Virus record (IMG/VR): IMGVR_UViG_3300025030_000017 | Location: 1-61,779 of that record | Reading direction: 5' to 3' (one strand) | DNA from: a virus | DNA: 61,779 nucleotides | Part shown: positions 25,944 to 33,341 of the stretch, one piece after another | Layout: the number at the start of each line of letters is the position of its first letter | How positions within the stretch are numbered: position 1 is the stretch's first letter | Program-made: the position numbers and the translations under genes | Notes under the pieces: generated by a model | What the model saw: the letters and a program-made list of their open reading frames with translations, nothing else | The model's database searches: none | Told to the model about the DNA's origin: nothing

Positions 25944-26079
25944 CAATTTTATTTTTTCGGGTTTATGGTAGCGCCATGTTCAGCCAACAGGAAACATCAA
26001 TGGGAGGTGTCACATGCAACCAGGGGGGGGAAAGCCCTCCGCAACAGGGGAAGGGCGGATAACAACTATCGCCCTTTTT
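25944..26079 (+). ncRNA. Possible short leader RNA ending at a terminator
   Basis: A plus-strand promoter-like pair TTGCAA ... TATGGT with 17-base spacing lies at about 25944-25972. About 105 bases on, a hairpin GGGC(G)GAT/ATCGCCC plus TTTTT (26053-26079) would stop it. The interval holds only a 28-codon frame. Could be an early regulatory RNA or leader peptide. Confidence 0.3.
26053..26079 (+). terminator. Rho-independent terminator upstream of replication promoter
   Basis: Stem GGGC-GAT with one bulged G against ATC-GCCC, seven-base loop, TTTTT tail. It separates the control region from the rightward replication promoter. Confidence 0.65.
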
Positions 26080-26093
26080 CTGCAAAATCTTAC

Positions 26094-26121
26094 TTGACAT
26101 TAATTATTTTTCTGCTACCTT
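26094..26121 (+). promoter_or_regulatory. Rightward promoter of the replication operon
   Basis: TTGACA at 26094-26099, 16-base spacer, TACCTT at 26116-26121. The 150-base leader after it forms two hairpins (GGCTC/GAGCC and AAGCCTG/CAGGCTT), possibly controlling read-through into the O-like gene. Confidence 0.55.
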
Positions 26122-26270
26122 GCGGCAAAATTGAATATCAACCGCTGGTCGAGAGCGTGTTAAAACTTGGTGATGGCTCCTAGTTGAGCCAGATCCCGTA
26201 AGCCTGTCAGGATGCTCGACCCATCTTGGCAGGCTTTCGTTATTTCAGCCGATGGCAAAAAGGGATGGGA

Positions 26271-27113
26271 ATGGGGCCACAATGCGAAGATGGCTATACC
26301 AAAATTGCTAATGAGCTGCTTGAAGCTTTGTGCCGTTTTAGAATATCTGGAGAATCAATGCAGGTTTTTTTGACAATTTTACGCAAGACTTATGGTTTTG
26401 GTAAGAAGTCCGACATGATCGCTTTGAGCCAATTTGCAGAAGCAACCGGCATTGGAAAGCCAAATGTAGTAAGGGCGCTCAGACAACTGTCTACTCTCAA
26501 CCTGATATTGGTTGAAAAGGGTTCGGTCATATCTTACGGGATTAACAAACACCATGAAACCTGGATCAGGGAAAAGCGAGAAAAAATACGTCCGTCTTTA
26601 CCTAAACCTGTTATCAAAATTGATAACGATATTGTCAAAAACGATAACGATAGCGTTATCAAAATTGACAACGCGTCGTTGTCAGAAACGATAATAAACG
26701 TTATCGAAATTGATAACAAACCGTTGTCAAAATTGACACCCACAAAAGAAAGGAAAGAAAAGAAAGAAACTACTACAAAAGAAAAAGTAAATCTTCTTGA
26801 AATATGTGAAGCATGGAAAGCGTTTGTGGAAATGCGTAAATCAATCAAGAAGCAGATGACTGAATATGCCATGCGTCTCAGAGTTAAAGAACTATTCCGT
26901 TTATACGAACAGGGATACGACCCCATAGAAGTTTTAAATCAATCTACCGCTAGTAATTATCAAGATTTATACCCAACAAAGGAGAAGACAAATGGACGCC
27001 GAGACGAAGGAACTGGAACTCCAAAAGAAAATCAAAGAAGGCCAGGATTTATTGAAGCAAACGGCCCTGACGCTGATTGGCTCGGAACTGGCCAACAACC
27101 CCCCCTCTTGTGA
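26271..27113 (+). CDS. Replication initiator, phage O-like
   Basis: N-terminal winged-helix type domain: EDGYTKIANELLEALCRFRISGESMQVFLTILRKTYGFGKKSD, the Rep_O signature. Residues about 115-160 are encoded by the iteron cluster. The C-terminal part is helical and basic and should bind the helicase loader. Start at ATG 26271 follows AAAAGGG. It overlaps the loader gene by 122 bases, an unusually long coding overlap. As in lambda, the origin is inside this gene. Confidence 0.8.
   Translation: MGPQCEDGYTKIANELLEALCRFRISGESMQVFLTILRKTYGFGKKSDMIALSQFAEATGIGKPNVVRALRQLSTLNLILVEKGSVISYGINKHHETWIREKREKIRPSLPKPVIKIDNDIVKNDNDSVIKIDNASLSETIINVIEIDNKPLSKLTPTKERKEKKETTTKEKVNLLEICEAWKAFVEMRKSIKKQMTEYAMRLRVKELFRLYEQGYDPIEVLNQSTASNYQDLYPTKEKTNGRRDEGTGTPKENQRRPGFIEANGPDADWLGTGQQPPLL
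26610..26740. repeat. Six-iteron replication origin inside the initiator gene
   Basis: Six 18-bp imperfect palindromes of the form GTTRTC-AAAATT-GAYAAC start at 26610, 26631, 26655, 26678, 26700 and 26723, i.e. every 21-24 bp (two helical turns). Copy one is a perfect palindrome. The layout copies the lambda ori. They translate to an I-K-I-D-N-type repeat in the initiator linker. Confidence 0.75.
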
Positions 27114-27792
27114 CCGCTGTGGGGGGGAAATGTCGTGGAGCGGGAAACTGGATGGATGGTGCTGTGTAGCTTGCTATGAAAGACAGCAAGCTCACGAAGC
27201 GTCCCGCCTTGCAAAAGCCAGGAAGCGTATGCTGGAACAGTCTGGTATCGGGGAACGATTTATTGGCATGACTTTTAGCAATTACATTCCGGAGAATCTA
27301 GCTGCTGAAAAAATATTGGGAGCTTGTAAGGACTACGTTGACAAATTTAGTCCAGGGTCAGATTCGTATCTTATTTTTATAGGTTCGCCGGGTACTGGTA
27401 AAAATATGTTAGCCGCTATTATTGGGCAAGAAATTATCAAGAAAGATTTTCATGTGGTTCATACAACTGCAATCAAATGTGTGCGGCAAATAAAAGATTC
27501 TTGGCGTGGTAAGGAAAATTCTGAACAGGATGTTATAGATTCTTTTGTGAGGCCCGATTTGTTGATAATCGATGAGGTAGGTGTGCAGTTTGGTACGCCT
27601 ACAGAGCAGCTATTTCTTACTGAAATCATTAACGACAGATACGAGCGCAAAAAACCGATGATCCTTATTTCCAACTGTACGTTAAAGCAGTTGGAAGATT
27701 TAATGGGAGCGCGTGCTATAGACAGGTTCCATGAAAGCAATAGCCAGATATTTGTTTTTAACTGGAACAGCTACAGGCGCAAATCCAAATGA
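26992..27792 (+). CDS. DnaC-like helicase loader ATPase
   Basis: AAA+ ATPase of 266 residues with Walker A GSPGTGKN and Walker B LLIIDEVG. An N-terminal zinc finger (CDRCGG ... CCVAC) precedes it. AAAGGAG lies upstream of ATG 26992. It would load the DnaB-like helicase encoded next (four-base overlap). Confidence 0.8.
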   Translation: MDAETKELELQKKIKEGQDLLKQTALTLIGSELANNPPSCDRCGGEMSWSGKLDGWCCVACYERQQAHEASRLAKARKRMLEQSGIGERFIGMTFSNYIPENLAAEKILGACKDYVDKFSPGSDSYLIFIGSPGTGKNMLAAIIGQEIIKKDFHVVHTTAIKCVRQIKDSWRGKENSEQDVIDSFVRPDLLIIDEVGVQFGTPTEQLFLTEIINDRYERKKPMILISNCTLKQLEDLMGARAIDRFHESNSQIFVFNWNSYRRKSK

Positions 27793-29135
27793 ACGACCGC
27801 AAACTACCACCGCAAGCCATAGAGGGCGAAGTCTCGATCCTTGGGGCCATATTTCTTGACAACTCTTGCATCCGTAAAGTCTCCGGAATCATCGACGCAA
27901 TGGACTTTTACCGTGAATCGCATCGAAAAATATTCAGAGCGATGCTTCATCATCAGTCCAAAGGAATTCCTATCGATCTCGTAACACTCAGCAACACGTT
28001 GAAGGATCGTGATGAGCTGGAAGAAGTCGGCGGGGCATCCTATCTGGTCCAGCTTGTCGATTACGTCCCGACTTCAGCCAACGTCGAGTATTACTGTAAG
28101 ATGGTCAAAGAAGCATCGGTGCGCCGGCAGATGATCTTGTACGGCGAGAAGATAAGCGAGATGGCCTATGAAAGCGAGTCGGTAGGCGAGATCATCCCTG
28201 AAGCGAAGTCAGGTTTGTCTGAAATCACGGCAAACATGGATTCGTTTGGCGGTGTTTCCCTGCAAGACCTTTCCACCTTCGACTCTCGTATGGCGAATTA
28301 CGAACGGCGCGTCAAGACAATCGACCAAGACAGGTTCATCACTGAATACGCACTGCTGGACAGGAAAATCAGAGGGGTAGCGCCTGGGGAAGTGATGACC
28401 ATAGTTGCAGAGCCGGGAGGGTTCAAGACTGCGTTTCTGCAAAACCTTCTCAAGCGTGGGGCAAAACGGACGAGCAAACATGCGCTGTTTTTTTCAATGG
28501 AGATGCCTGACGACAAGATATTTGAACGGGAAATCCAGATTGATTGCGGTGTTTCAGGGTGGGATGTGGAGTGTCATTTCAAGGGTGGCGGTAGGTATGC
28601 GATAGACCAGAAAAACATCGCTGCCGGCCATAACGGGCTGATTGTCTGTTCGAAACCGCGTCTTTCGCTGGAACAAATGGAGCGGTATGTTGATCTGACA
28701 CGACAGAAATTTGGCGAAGTGGTGGCCCTTGGGATTGACTTTATCCAACTCATGCCGGGACCGCCTGGGACTAGCAAAATATTTGACAGGATCGAGCACA
28801 ACGCTTATGGAGCAAAAACTATGGCGAAGGCGCTCAACGTCCCGGTGATTCTTCTGTCGCAGATTAACGTATTAGGACGTAAGGAAAAGCAGGGTATCAA
28901 TTTCAGCGATGCGAAAGGCGGCGGGGCTATAGAAGAAGCTGCCGACATAGGACTTGGTTTCTACCATGATAAGAGCGGCGTCCTGGTTTGTGAAGGGCTG
29001 AAGAATCGCAATGGGCCGCGAGGTTGGAAACTTGAAGCAGAGATCAACCGGGTTACGTTTCAGTTTATCGACTTCACTCTTTACGAGGAACGGAAGGGCA
29101 AGGCTAAAGGGGAGGATGACGGATGTCCGTACTAA
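27789..29135 (+). CDS. Replicative DNA helicase, DnaB-like
   Basis: N-terminal DnaB domain (PPQAIEGEVSILGAIFLDN ... GGASYLVQLVDYVPTSANVEYYC), then a RecA-fold ATPase. The P-loop reads AEPGGFKTAF: the usual Gly before Lys is replaced by Phe, a variant rather than a loss of the Lys-Thr pair. Walker B-like GIDFIQLM and LLSQIN follow. 448 residues, normal size. Confidence 0.8.
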   Translation: MNDRKLPPQAIEGEVSILGAIFLDNSCIRKVSGIIDAMDFYRESHRKIFRAMLHHQSKGIPIDLVTLSNTLKDRDELEEVGGASYLVQLVDYVPTSANVEYYCKMVKEASVRRQMILYGEKISEMAYESESVGEIIPEAKSGLSEITANMDSFGGVSLQDLSTFDSRMANYERRVKTIDQDRFITEYALLDRKIRGVAPGEVMTIVAEPGGFKTAFLQNLLKRGAKRTSKHALFFSMEMPDDKIFEREIQIDCGVSGWDVECHFKGGGRYAIDQKNIAAGHNGLIVCSKPRLSLEQMERYVDLTRQKFGEVVALGIDFIQLMPGPPGTSKIFDRIEHNAYGAKTMAKALNVPVILLSQINVLGRKEKQGINFSDAKGGGAIEEAADIGLGFYHDKSGVLVCEGLKNRNGPRGWKLEAEINRVTFQFIDFTLYEERKGKAKGEDDGCPY

Positions 29136-29154
29136 TGAAGGGGAGGGAGCAATT

Positions 29155-29340
29155 ATGGGATTGAAACAGCATATTGGCTTTCTGGTGATATTGGCCGTCA
29201 TGATGTTTATAGCTTGGCTGTTTGACATTAATAACGTCCAGAATAAGTATGATTGGACTGTCCCGTTCGTATCTGCGTTCATGGTTTGGTTGATAGCTGA
29301 AGTATTGTACTGGCTGTTCTATTATTTTTTTATCGTTTGA
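29155..29340 (+). CDS. Small membrane protein with two TM segments (61 aa)
   Basis: GGGGAGGG precedes ATG 29155. Hydrophobic segments IGFLVILAVMMFIAWLF and FVSAFMVWLIAEVLYWLFYYFF flank a short polar loop. Unknown role; last part of the replication operon. Confidence 0.6.
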   Translation: MGLKQHIGFLVILAVMMFIAWLFDINNVQNKYDWTVPFVSAFMVWLIAEVLYWLFYYFFIV

Positions 29341-29355
29341 CCTTCAAGGAGACGT

Positions 29356-29568
29356 ATGCAAACGCTCAACCTACTCAACGACACCATTCTCGTCTGTAAT
29401 TCCGGTGAAGTGCGTCAGGTCTGGACCGATCAGCCGAACGAGCACAAGTATCGCGTCTGGACGGAGCAGGAAGTGAGACTCGCGACCTTACTTGACGAAA
29501 AGGATCTCTTGGAAATCGTCAAACGGAAGAAATCGCCAAAAGGGTTTGTGTTTAAAGGTCAGGTATAG
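29356..29568 (+). CDS. Hypothetical protein (70 aa)
   Basis: AAGGAG precedes ATG 29356. Beta-rich start (LNLLNDTILVCNSGEVRQVW) and basic end. No known family. Confidence 0.55.
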   Translation: MQTLNLLNDTILVCNSGEVRQVWTDQPNEHKYRVWTEQEVRLATLLDEKDLLEIVKRKKSPKGFVFKGQV

Positions 29569-29695
29569 GGCAGGGACGAACGAGGCTAAGGCAGGAATTG
29601 ATTTTGAGACAGGGTGAATGGTTGTGGTAGGGTCGGCAAAGGCAAACGTGTTATAACGCAAATTTGGAAGAAATTGAAATCGAAAGGAGGGAGTG

Positions 29696-29854
29696 ATGGA
29701 TGATGCGGAGATTTGCCCTTATAAAGATGCGAAATATTGCACTAGACCGCACGTACACGCCAACGTGCGTCATTGCCGATGGGCGGCGAGGGTTCGGCAC
29801 AAGTCGCAGTGGGGTGGGTCGTTGGTGAGATGCTGGAAGGGGAAGAAATTATAA
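29696..29854 (+). CDS. Small Cys/His-rich cassette protein (52 aa)
   Basis: AAAGGAGG lies upstream of ATG 29696. Cys 7, 15, 27 and 46 with His 19, 21 and 26 suggest a metal site; the rest is Arg/Trp-rich. Stop codon overlaps the attC-like box, as in integron cassettes. Unknown function. Confidence 0.5.
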   Translation: MDDAEICPYKDAKYCTRPHVHANVRHCRWAARVRHKSQWGGSLVRCWKGKKL

Positions 29855-29910
29855 CGGTTTGAAATAACCGGCGAAGCGCAGCAAAGACCGAGTTGATTGT
29901 TTGGTTATAG
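29849..29910 (+). other. attC-like site A
   Basis: Box TTATAAC, spacer GGTTTG, arm AAATAAC-CGG, 16-base loop, arm CCG, one extrahelical A, GTTGATT, spacer GTTTG, box GTTATAG. The outer boxes pair over six bases, the inner arms over nine with one mismatch, with unpaired spacers between, matching attC folding rules. Confidence 0.45.
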
Positions 29911-29935
29911 CCCGTTTTCGCCACGGAGAGGCGGC

Positions 29936-30196
29936 ATGATTAAGGCACCGTGGACAACAGCGCAAATCGAAAATCTAAGGAAACGGCAAGCAGAACCAAC
30001 ATTGCACTCCTATACCTGCGACGACTGCGGGAATGATCTGTACCCGACAGAGCAAGGATGGGAGTGTTACACAGATGGATGCAACTACACTCAGGATTGG
30101 GCACACACTTCGGACGTGACCGGAGAGTTTCAATCACTAGTGGATTTCAGGAAGCACCTGGACAGCAAAATAGACGCATCACTGGAAGGGATATAA
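29936..30196 (+). CDS. Zinc-ribbon protein in a cassette (86 aa)
   Basis: YTCDDCGNDLYPTEQGWECYTDGCNY is a four-cysteine zinc ribbon at residues 26-52. ATG 29936 follows GAGAGG. The stop overlaps ATATAAC (30191-30197), which matches the reverse complement of this cassette's opening box GTTATAG at 6 of 7 bases. The downstream half-site is degenerate. Confidence 0.6.
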   Translation: MIKAPWTTAQIENLRKRQAEPTLHSYTCDDCGNDLYPTEQGWECYTDGCNYTQDWAHTSDVTGEFQSLVDFRKHLDSKIDASLEGI

Positions 30197-30259
30197 CAAT
30201 GATTACCCTGCCATATCAGCCGTGATAACTGGATAATTAGCGACAAAGGCAGAAATACA

Positions 30260-30556
30260 ATGACCGTGCCAAACCTTTACAAACGCTGCGACAACCCCCC
30301 CTGCCACGAACTAGCCCCATACCCTGACCCGTACTGTTGCCCACGGTGCAAGAAGAACCACCAGAGCAGGATGTATCACTTGCGGCACTTTGGCCCAACG
30401 CGTCAGGAAAAGGTAACGTGGCAAAGCAAGCGCCAACGAGTGATGACGGACGCGGAACAGGAGCAGATTAACTTGACAGCAACACGGGCGATGGCGGCGA
30501 GGATGAAGCAGCCGCTTGATAAACTGGCAGCGCGGAGATGTGGCGCTCTTTGGTAA
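30260..30556 (+). CDS. Cysteine-rich hypothetical protein (98 aa)
   Basis: N-terminal cysteines CDNPPC ... CCPRC suggest a zinc finger, followed by a basic Arg/His helix. No strong ribosome site. Followed by a copy of the CGTGACCGGC repeat. Confidence 0.5.
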   Translation: MTVPNLYKRCDNPPCHELAPYPDPYCCPRCKKNHQSRMYHLRHFGPTRQEKVTWQSKRQRVMTDAEQEQINLTATRAMAARMKQPLDKLAARRCGALW

Positions 30557-30583
30557 AACGTGACCGGCTAATTGGGGAGAGAT

Positions 30584-30773
30584 ATGAGCCAACAGGACTT
30601 GATTGAAATGTGCAACGACGCGATAACTGAAAGGCCGTCGCCTGGAATTACGGCTTAAACGAGATCCACCGGCTGATATGCCGAAAGGATTTTTGCTTGA
30701 AGAAGACAAAGGGAAGGGGAGGCTTTATGAGTTTAACCCCTGGAAGGTTAAGGCGTGGGCGGAGGGGAAGTAA
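30584..30773 (+). pseudogene. Frameshifted small gene
   Basis: GGGGAGAG precedes ATG 30584 (MSQQDLIEMCND). The frame stops at 30658, but KAVAWNYGLNEIHRLI continues in a second frame and MPKGFLLEEDKGKGRLYEF in a third, to 30773. Joined, they read as one plausible small protein, so two indels probably broke it. A sequencing error is possible. Confidence 0.4.
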
Positions 30774-30804
30774 AAAAGAGGCCGGGAAATTAATCTCGGC
30801 CTCT
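30771..30804 (-). terminator. Rho-independent terminator of the leftward accessory operon
   Basis: Perfect eight-pair stem AGAGGCCG/CGGCCTCT followed by TTTTTT when read leftward. It ends the minus-strand operon 5 bases after its last stop codon. Confidence 0.85.
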
Positions 30805-30809
30805 GTGCG

Positions 30810-30977
30810 TTAATCCTTGTGGCAAGCTGTAATGCAACTTTCTGGCTCTCCGTATTTACTGATGACTATCCCTTCATGCAACACCTTGGCTTCTTCTGGT
30901 GGCCTTACTAGCAGCGCGGCAAATATCGCCAGTGCTATCAAGCTTCCGATCAGCGTCCTCTTCTCCCGTCTCCTCAT
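30810..30977 (-). CDS. Small single-TM protein (55 aa)
   Basis: AAGGAGG lies upstream of ATG 30977. Basic N-terminus, TM segment IGSLIALAIFAALLV, then a short outside domain with two cysteines. It overlaps the end of the next gene by about 100 bases in another frame, like a spanin-type nested arrangement. Role unknown. Confidence 0.55.
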   Translation of the reverse strand: MRRREKRTLIGSLIALAIFAALLVRPPEEAKVLHEGIVISKYGEPESCITACHKD

Positions 30978-31074
30978 GTCTTACCCTCCTTGTGATGTAA
31001 TACACAGTCTCAGCTAAAATATAGGCCATTCCTATCAGTAGTAGATGAGACTGAATCCAGTTGATGATCTTCAA
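30874..31074 (-). CDS. Small membrane protein (66 aa)
   Basis: TTG start overlaps the previous stop (TTGA) behind a G-rich site. TM segment about 8-26 (SHLLLIGMAYILAETVYYI) and a charged tail. The last 100 bases are shared with the 55-aa gene in another frame. Confidence 0.45.
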   Translation of the reverse strand: MKIINWIQSHLLLIGMAYILAETVYYITRRVRHEETGEEDADRKLDSTGDICRAASKATRRSQGVA

Positions 31075-31412
31075 AATTCCCCCCTTAATCTCGCGGCACA
31101 TATCGCGGCGGTGATGTCTTCTTTCGTGTGACCGGCAGCTATTAAGGCTTTCTGTTGCCAGTTTTTGACCTTGATTTCGCATGAGTAGACGATTTTCTGA
31201 AGCTTCAGGTATTGCGTGTCAACGGCCATGAGATAAACGCGCCTGGTTGTGACTTTGTTTGTCCGCACCTGTATAAGCTGATAAATGTGACCGGCGAATC
31301 GTAACAGGGGGCGCTCCTTTGACCATAGAATCGGAATGGTCGTGACGCATTTCGGGTTGACTGCTCCGAGTTCCAGGCAAGCGTAGGGCTGTGTGCGTTT
31401 CTGTTTCTTCAT
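31071..31412 (-). CDS. Member of a three-gene phage family with W-Q...ITAAI motif
   Basis: 113 residues. The C-terminus VKNWQQKALIAAGHTKEDITAAICAARLRGE recurs in the genes at 32735-33073 and 48594-48878, while the N-terminal beta-rich parts differ. The start overlaps the preceding stop by four bases. Function unknown. Confidence 0.6.
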   Translation of the reverse strand: MKKQKRTQPYACLELGAVNPKCVTTIPILWSKERPLLRFAGHIYQLIQVRTNKVTTRRVYLMAVDTQYLKLQKIVYSCEIKVKNWQQKALIAAGHTKEDITAAICAARLRGEF

Positions 31413-31543
31413 TTCTCTTCCTCGTTCAAACTCTCGATGATGACTTGCTCTGCTTCTTCGAGGGTATAGTTACAGATGGGGCAATGATTTCTGAATGTCC
31501 AGACATGGCAGAGAGGACAACTATGCCCCTGCTTCCGCTTCAC
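31409..31543 (-). CDS. Zinc-ribbon peptide (44 aa)
   Basis: CPLC ... CPIC pairs, eleven residues apart, then an acidic helix. GTG 31543 overlaps the stop of the previous gene (GTGA) and its stop overlaps the next ATG. Strong coupling supports it. Confidence 0.55.
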   Translation of the reverse strand: MKRKQGHSCPLCHVWTFRNHCPICNYTLEEAEQVIIESLNEEEK

Positions 31544-31728
31544 ATATGGATTTTGCATACTTTGCATAGTGCTTCGCCCCCCCGCGTTTCAAATAATTCA
31601 GACGATGCGCGTTGCAGTCCAGGGTTACAGATCGCGGCAAATAAACCTTTGGCCTCGGTCTGTCTCCAATAGTGGTAAACCCTGGCGCTTTCCCTGACTT
31701 TGGCTTTGAATTTTGGCGGTAGTTTCAT
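31540..31728 (-). CDS. Hypothetical protein (62 aa)
   Basis: AAAGGGGAGG precedes ATG 31728 (MKLPPKFKAKVRESARVYHYW). Contains CNPGLQ ... CKVC, perhaps a zinc site. First gene after a palindromic operator region. Confidence 0.55.
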   Translation of the reverse strand: MKLPPKFKAKVRESARVYHYWRQTEAKGLFAAICNPGLQRASSELFETRGGEALCKVCKIHM

Positions 31729-31750
31729 GGTTCCCTCCCCTTTTTTGAAA

Positions 31751-31844
31751 GTGTAGAATATTCTTGTCAAGCAAAATATTCACACGCATTTTTAAGTTAG
31801 AACTAGAACTGTGGCAGCTTCAGATGGTGTAGAATATTCTACAC
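31751..31844. promoter_or_regulatory. Two GAATATTC-centred operators
   Basis: GTGTAGAATATTCTACAC (31827-31844) is a perfect 18-bp palindrome. A half-matching copy GTGTAGAATATTCT lies at 31751-31764 next to a leftward TTGACA. Two copies 76 bases apart suggest cooperative repressor binding at the promoter for the 31728 gene. The regulator is unknown. Confidence 0.5.
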
Positions 31845-32049
31845 ATCATTTTTATTGGAAACGTGTGCTATAGTCTTAATTGTAAGGCCGTCAGATAGCG
31901 TCAGTCTTCTGACGTGCTGCAATGTTTAGCGATGCCAGTTAATCAAGACCTTGGTGAGAGGATAAGCATTTCCTCTCCCCAATACCCCTCTACCCTTCCG
32001 AGTTCTCAAGGGTAAAACCAATCAACCAAAATCGTGACCGGCGATTTGC
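31845..32049. other. Intergenic region with promoter-like sequence, no gene
   Basis: Contains an extended -10 type sequence TGCTATAGT on the plus strand near 31869-31877, a hairpin-forming segment (GTCAG...CTGAC) and at the right end one copy of the AAAATCGTGACCGGC repeat (32028-32042). No gene with a ribosome site is seen. Confidence 0.35.
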
Positions 32050-32694
32050 TCAAACCATGTCACCGTCTTCATCGAAAAGATAATCTGCCCCCTCGAAATA
32101 CTCCGTCAAATGCTCGTTGCTTGTCAAATAATCGTGCTCCTTCTCAAGCGTCCGGTAGATCCCGCACATCTCTCGTTTAAAAATATCCTCGGCCTCTTGT
32201 GCAAGCCTATGGATTTCATCGTCGGCATGGTCAAGCAAGTTGATTGCCTTGAAAGCGTGATACCTTAGATCATCCTGGTCGTAGTCGATGAGATAGCGCC
32301 AGTCCTCGTAATCGTACTCAAAGGAACAGCGGTCGTGACTGCGGCTGTCACATTTGAAGCTAAAATAGAAACCGTCAATGTTTAACAGCTTGCGGATCGT
32401 GGCGAAGTCTTCAGCCTTGTAATATGCCTCAAGGAATTTAGGCAAGTCTTCAATGTAGCCGTCGAAACTTGCGCCGTCTCCCTGGCAACAGAAACCACTG
32501 AACCACATATCATTAACGTGGATGCCCTTCTCTTCCATCTCGGCTTTGAAGTCTTCATCGGTAAGATCCCACCAGTCATTATTATCAACTTCAAAGTACC
32601 GTTGCTTGTCCAGAATCGCGGCTCTCACGTCTTCAGGCGCATCGGCAAAAGTCCAGGGCCCATAGTCTTCATCTTCGGCAAGGTTTGATTGCAT
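32050..32694 (-). CDS. Conserved phage protein (214 aa), antitoxin-annotated type
   Basis: Acidic protein with MWFSGFCCQGDGASFDGYI and DGFYFSFKCDSRSHDRCSFEYDYED, landmarks of a phage family often labelled antitoxin, without proof. AAGGAGG precedes ATG 32694. The gene is flanked by exact 15-bp direct repeats AAAATCGTGACCGGC at 32028 and 32709, suggesting it moved as a unit. Confidence 0.6.
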   Translation of the reverse strand: MQSNLAEDEDYGPWTFADAPEDVRAAILDKQRYFEVDNNDWWDLTDEDFKAEMEEKGIHVNDMWFSGFCCQGDGASFDGYIEDLPKFLEAYYKAEDFATIRKLLNIDGFYFSFKCDSRSHDRCSFEYDYEDWRYLIDYDQDDLRYHAFKAINLLDHADDEIHRLAQEAEDIFKREMCGIYRTLEKEHDYLTSNEHLTEYFEGADYLFDEDGDMV

Positions 32695-32708
32695 AGTATT
32701 CCTCCTTA

Positions 32709-32723
32709 AAAATCGTGACCGGC
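32709..32723. repeat. 15-bp direct repeat flanking the 214-aa gene (right copy)
   Basis: AAAATCGTGACCGGC; identical copy at 32028-32042 and a near copy AAAACGTGACCGGC at 30555-30568. Confidence 0.6.
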
Positions 32724-32734
32724 TAATTGACAAA

Positions 32735-33073
32735 TCACGTTGCTAAAAGTCGCGCTGCACAAATCATTGCAGTGTATTCCTCTTCGGTAAAACCTGCGGC
32801 AATGATCGCCTTTTTTTGCCAGTTCCCGCGCCACGATTCAACTTTTAAAACCGTCTCGCCTTGCCTCCCGTCTGGATTCAGGAACACGACGCATCTATTT
32901 TCATAGGTGCGTTTTGGTCCGTGGGTCTTATGATATGACTTGCTGTAATAGTTCCAATCTTCGTTTGTGTCATAGCGTGCCCAAAGGATTCGCCCGTCGG
33001 GCAATAAAAGCTGAGTCGTTTCTTTCGTGGTTGCGTAATCTTTCCAGGCAAGCGGGTTTGTCGTTGTCCACAT
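32735..33073 (-). CDS. Paralogue of the W-Q...ITAAI family (112 aa)
   Basis: Ends VESWRGNWQKKAIIAAGFTEEEYTAMICAARLLAT, clearly related to the 31071-31412 and 48594-48878 products. N-terminal part is different (RILWARYDTNEDWNYYSK). AAAGGAGG lies before ATG 33073. Confidence 0.6.
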   Translation of the reverse strand: MWTTTNPLAWKDYATTKETTQLLLPDGRILWARYDTNEDWNYYSKSYHKTHGPKRTYENRCVVFLNPDGRQGETVLKVESWRGNWQKKAIIAAGFTEEEYTAMICAARLLAT

Positions 33074-33133
33074 GGTTGTCCTCCTTTAATCGCTCTATCG
33101 CTTCCCTGTGGCATTCAGGGAAGCTAACAACGA

Positions 33134-33319
33134 TTAATGCGATTCGATCAGATTAATATTGAGGGCTTTTGCGGTCTGCCGCGCTTCTGTTTTCGTGTCA
33201 AACCATGGCTGTACTATGTCGTTTCCGTTTTCATCTACTATGCGCCATGCGTTAACGTACCATGCTTTGTATGTATTAAATCGCTCCTGTCTGTCTTTTT
33301 TCAAATAACCTGTTCTCAT
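33134..33319 (-). CDS. Hypothetical protein (61 aa)
   Basis: WYVNAWRIVDENGNDIVQPWFDTKTEARQTAKALNI is the short beta-beta-alpha pattern of small phage proteins (W-x-V...P-W-x-D-T-x-x-E-A). GAAAGGA precedes the ATG. No function. Confidence 0.55.
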   Translation of the reverse strand: MRTGYLKKDRQERFNTYKAWYVNAWRIVDENGNDIVQPWFDTKTEARQTAKALNINLIESH

Positions 33320-33341
33320 GGTCGGTCCTTTCTTTGTTGGT

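Larger units (their letters stand above)
29650..29910 (+). mobile_element. Integron-like gene cassette 1
   Basis: Begins at box GTTATAA (29650-29656) and its gene ends at box TTATAAC (29849-29855), exact reverse complements, as in integron cassettes where the cassette's own R' and R'' boxes pair. The gene stop codon overlaps the second box. An attC-like hairpin follows up to the next GTT box at 29904. Inference from box logic only. Confidence 0.45.

Noticed and set aside
26610-26740. CRISPR array from the regularly spaced repeats
   Set aside because: Repeats are 18 bp with 3-6 bp gaps and lie in frame within the initiator gene; they are iterons.
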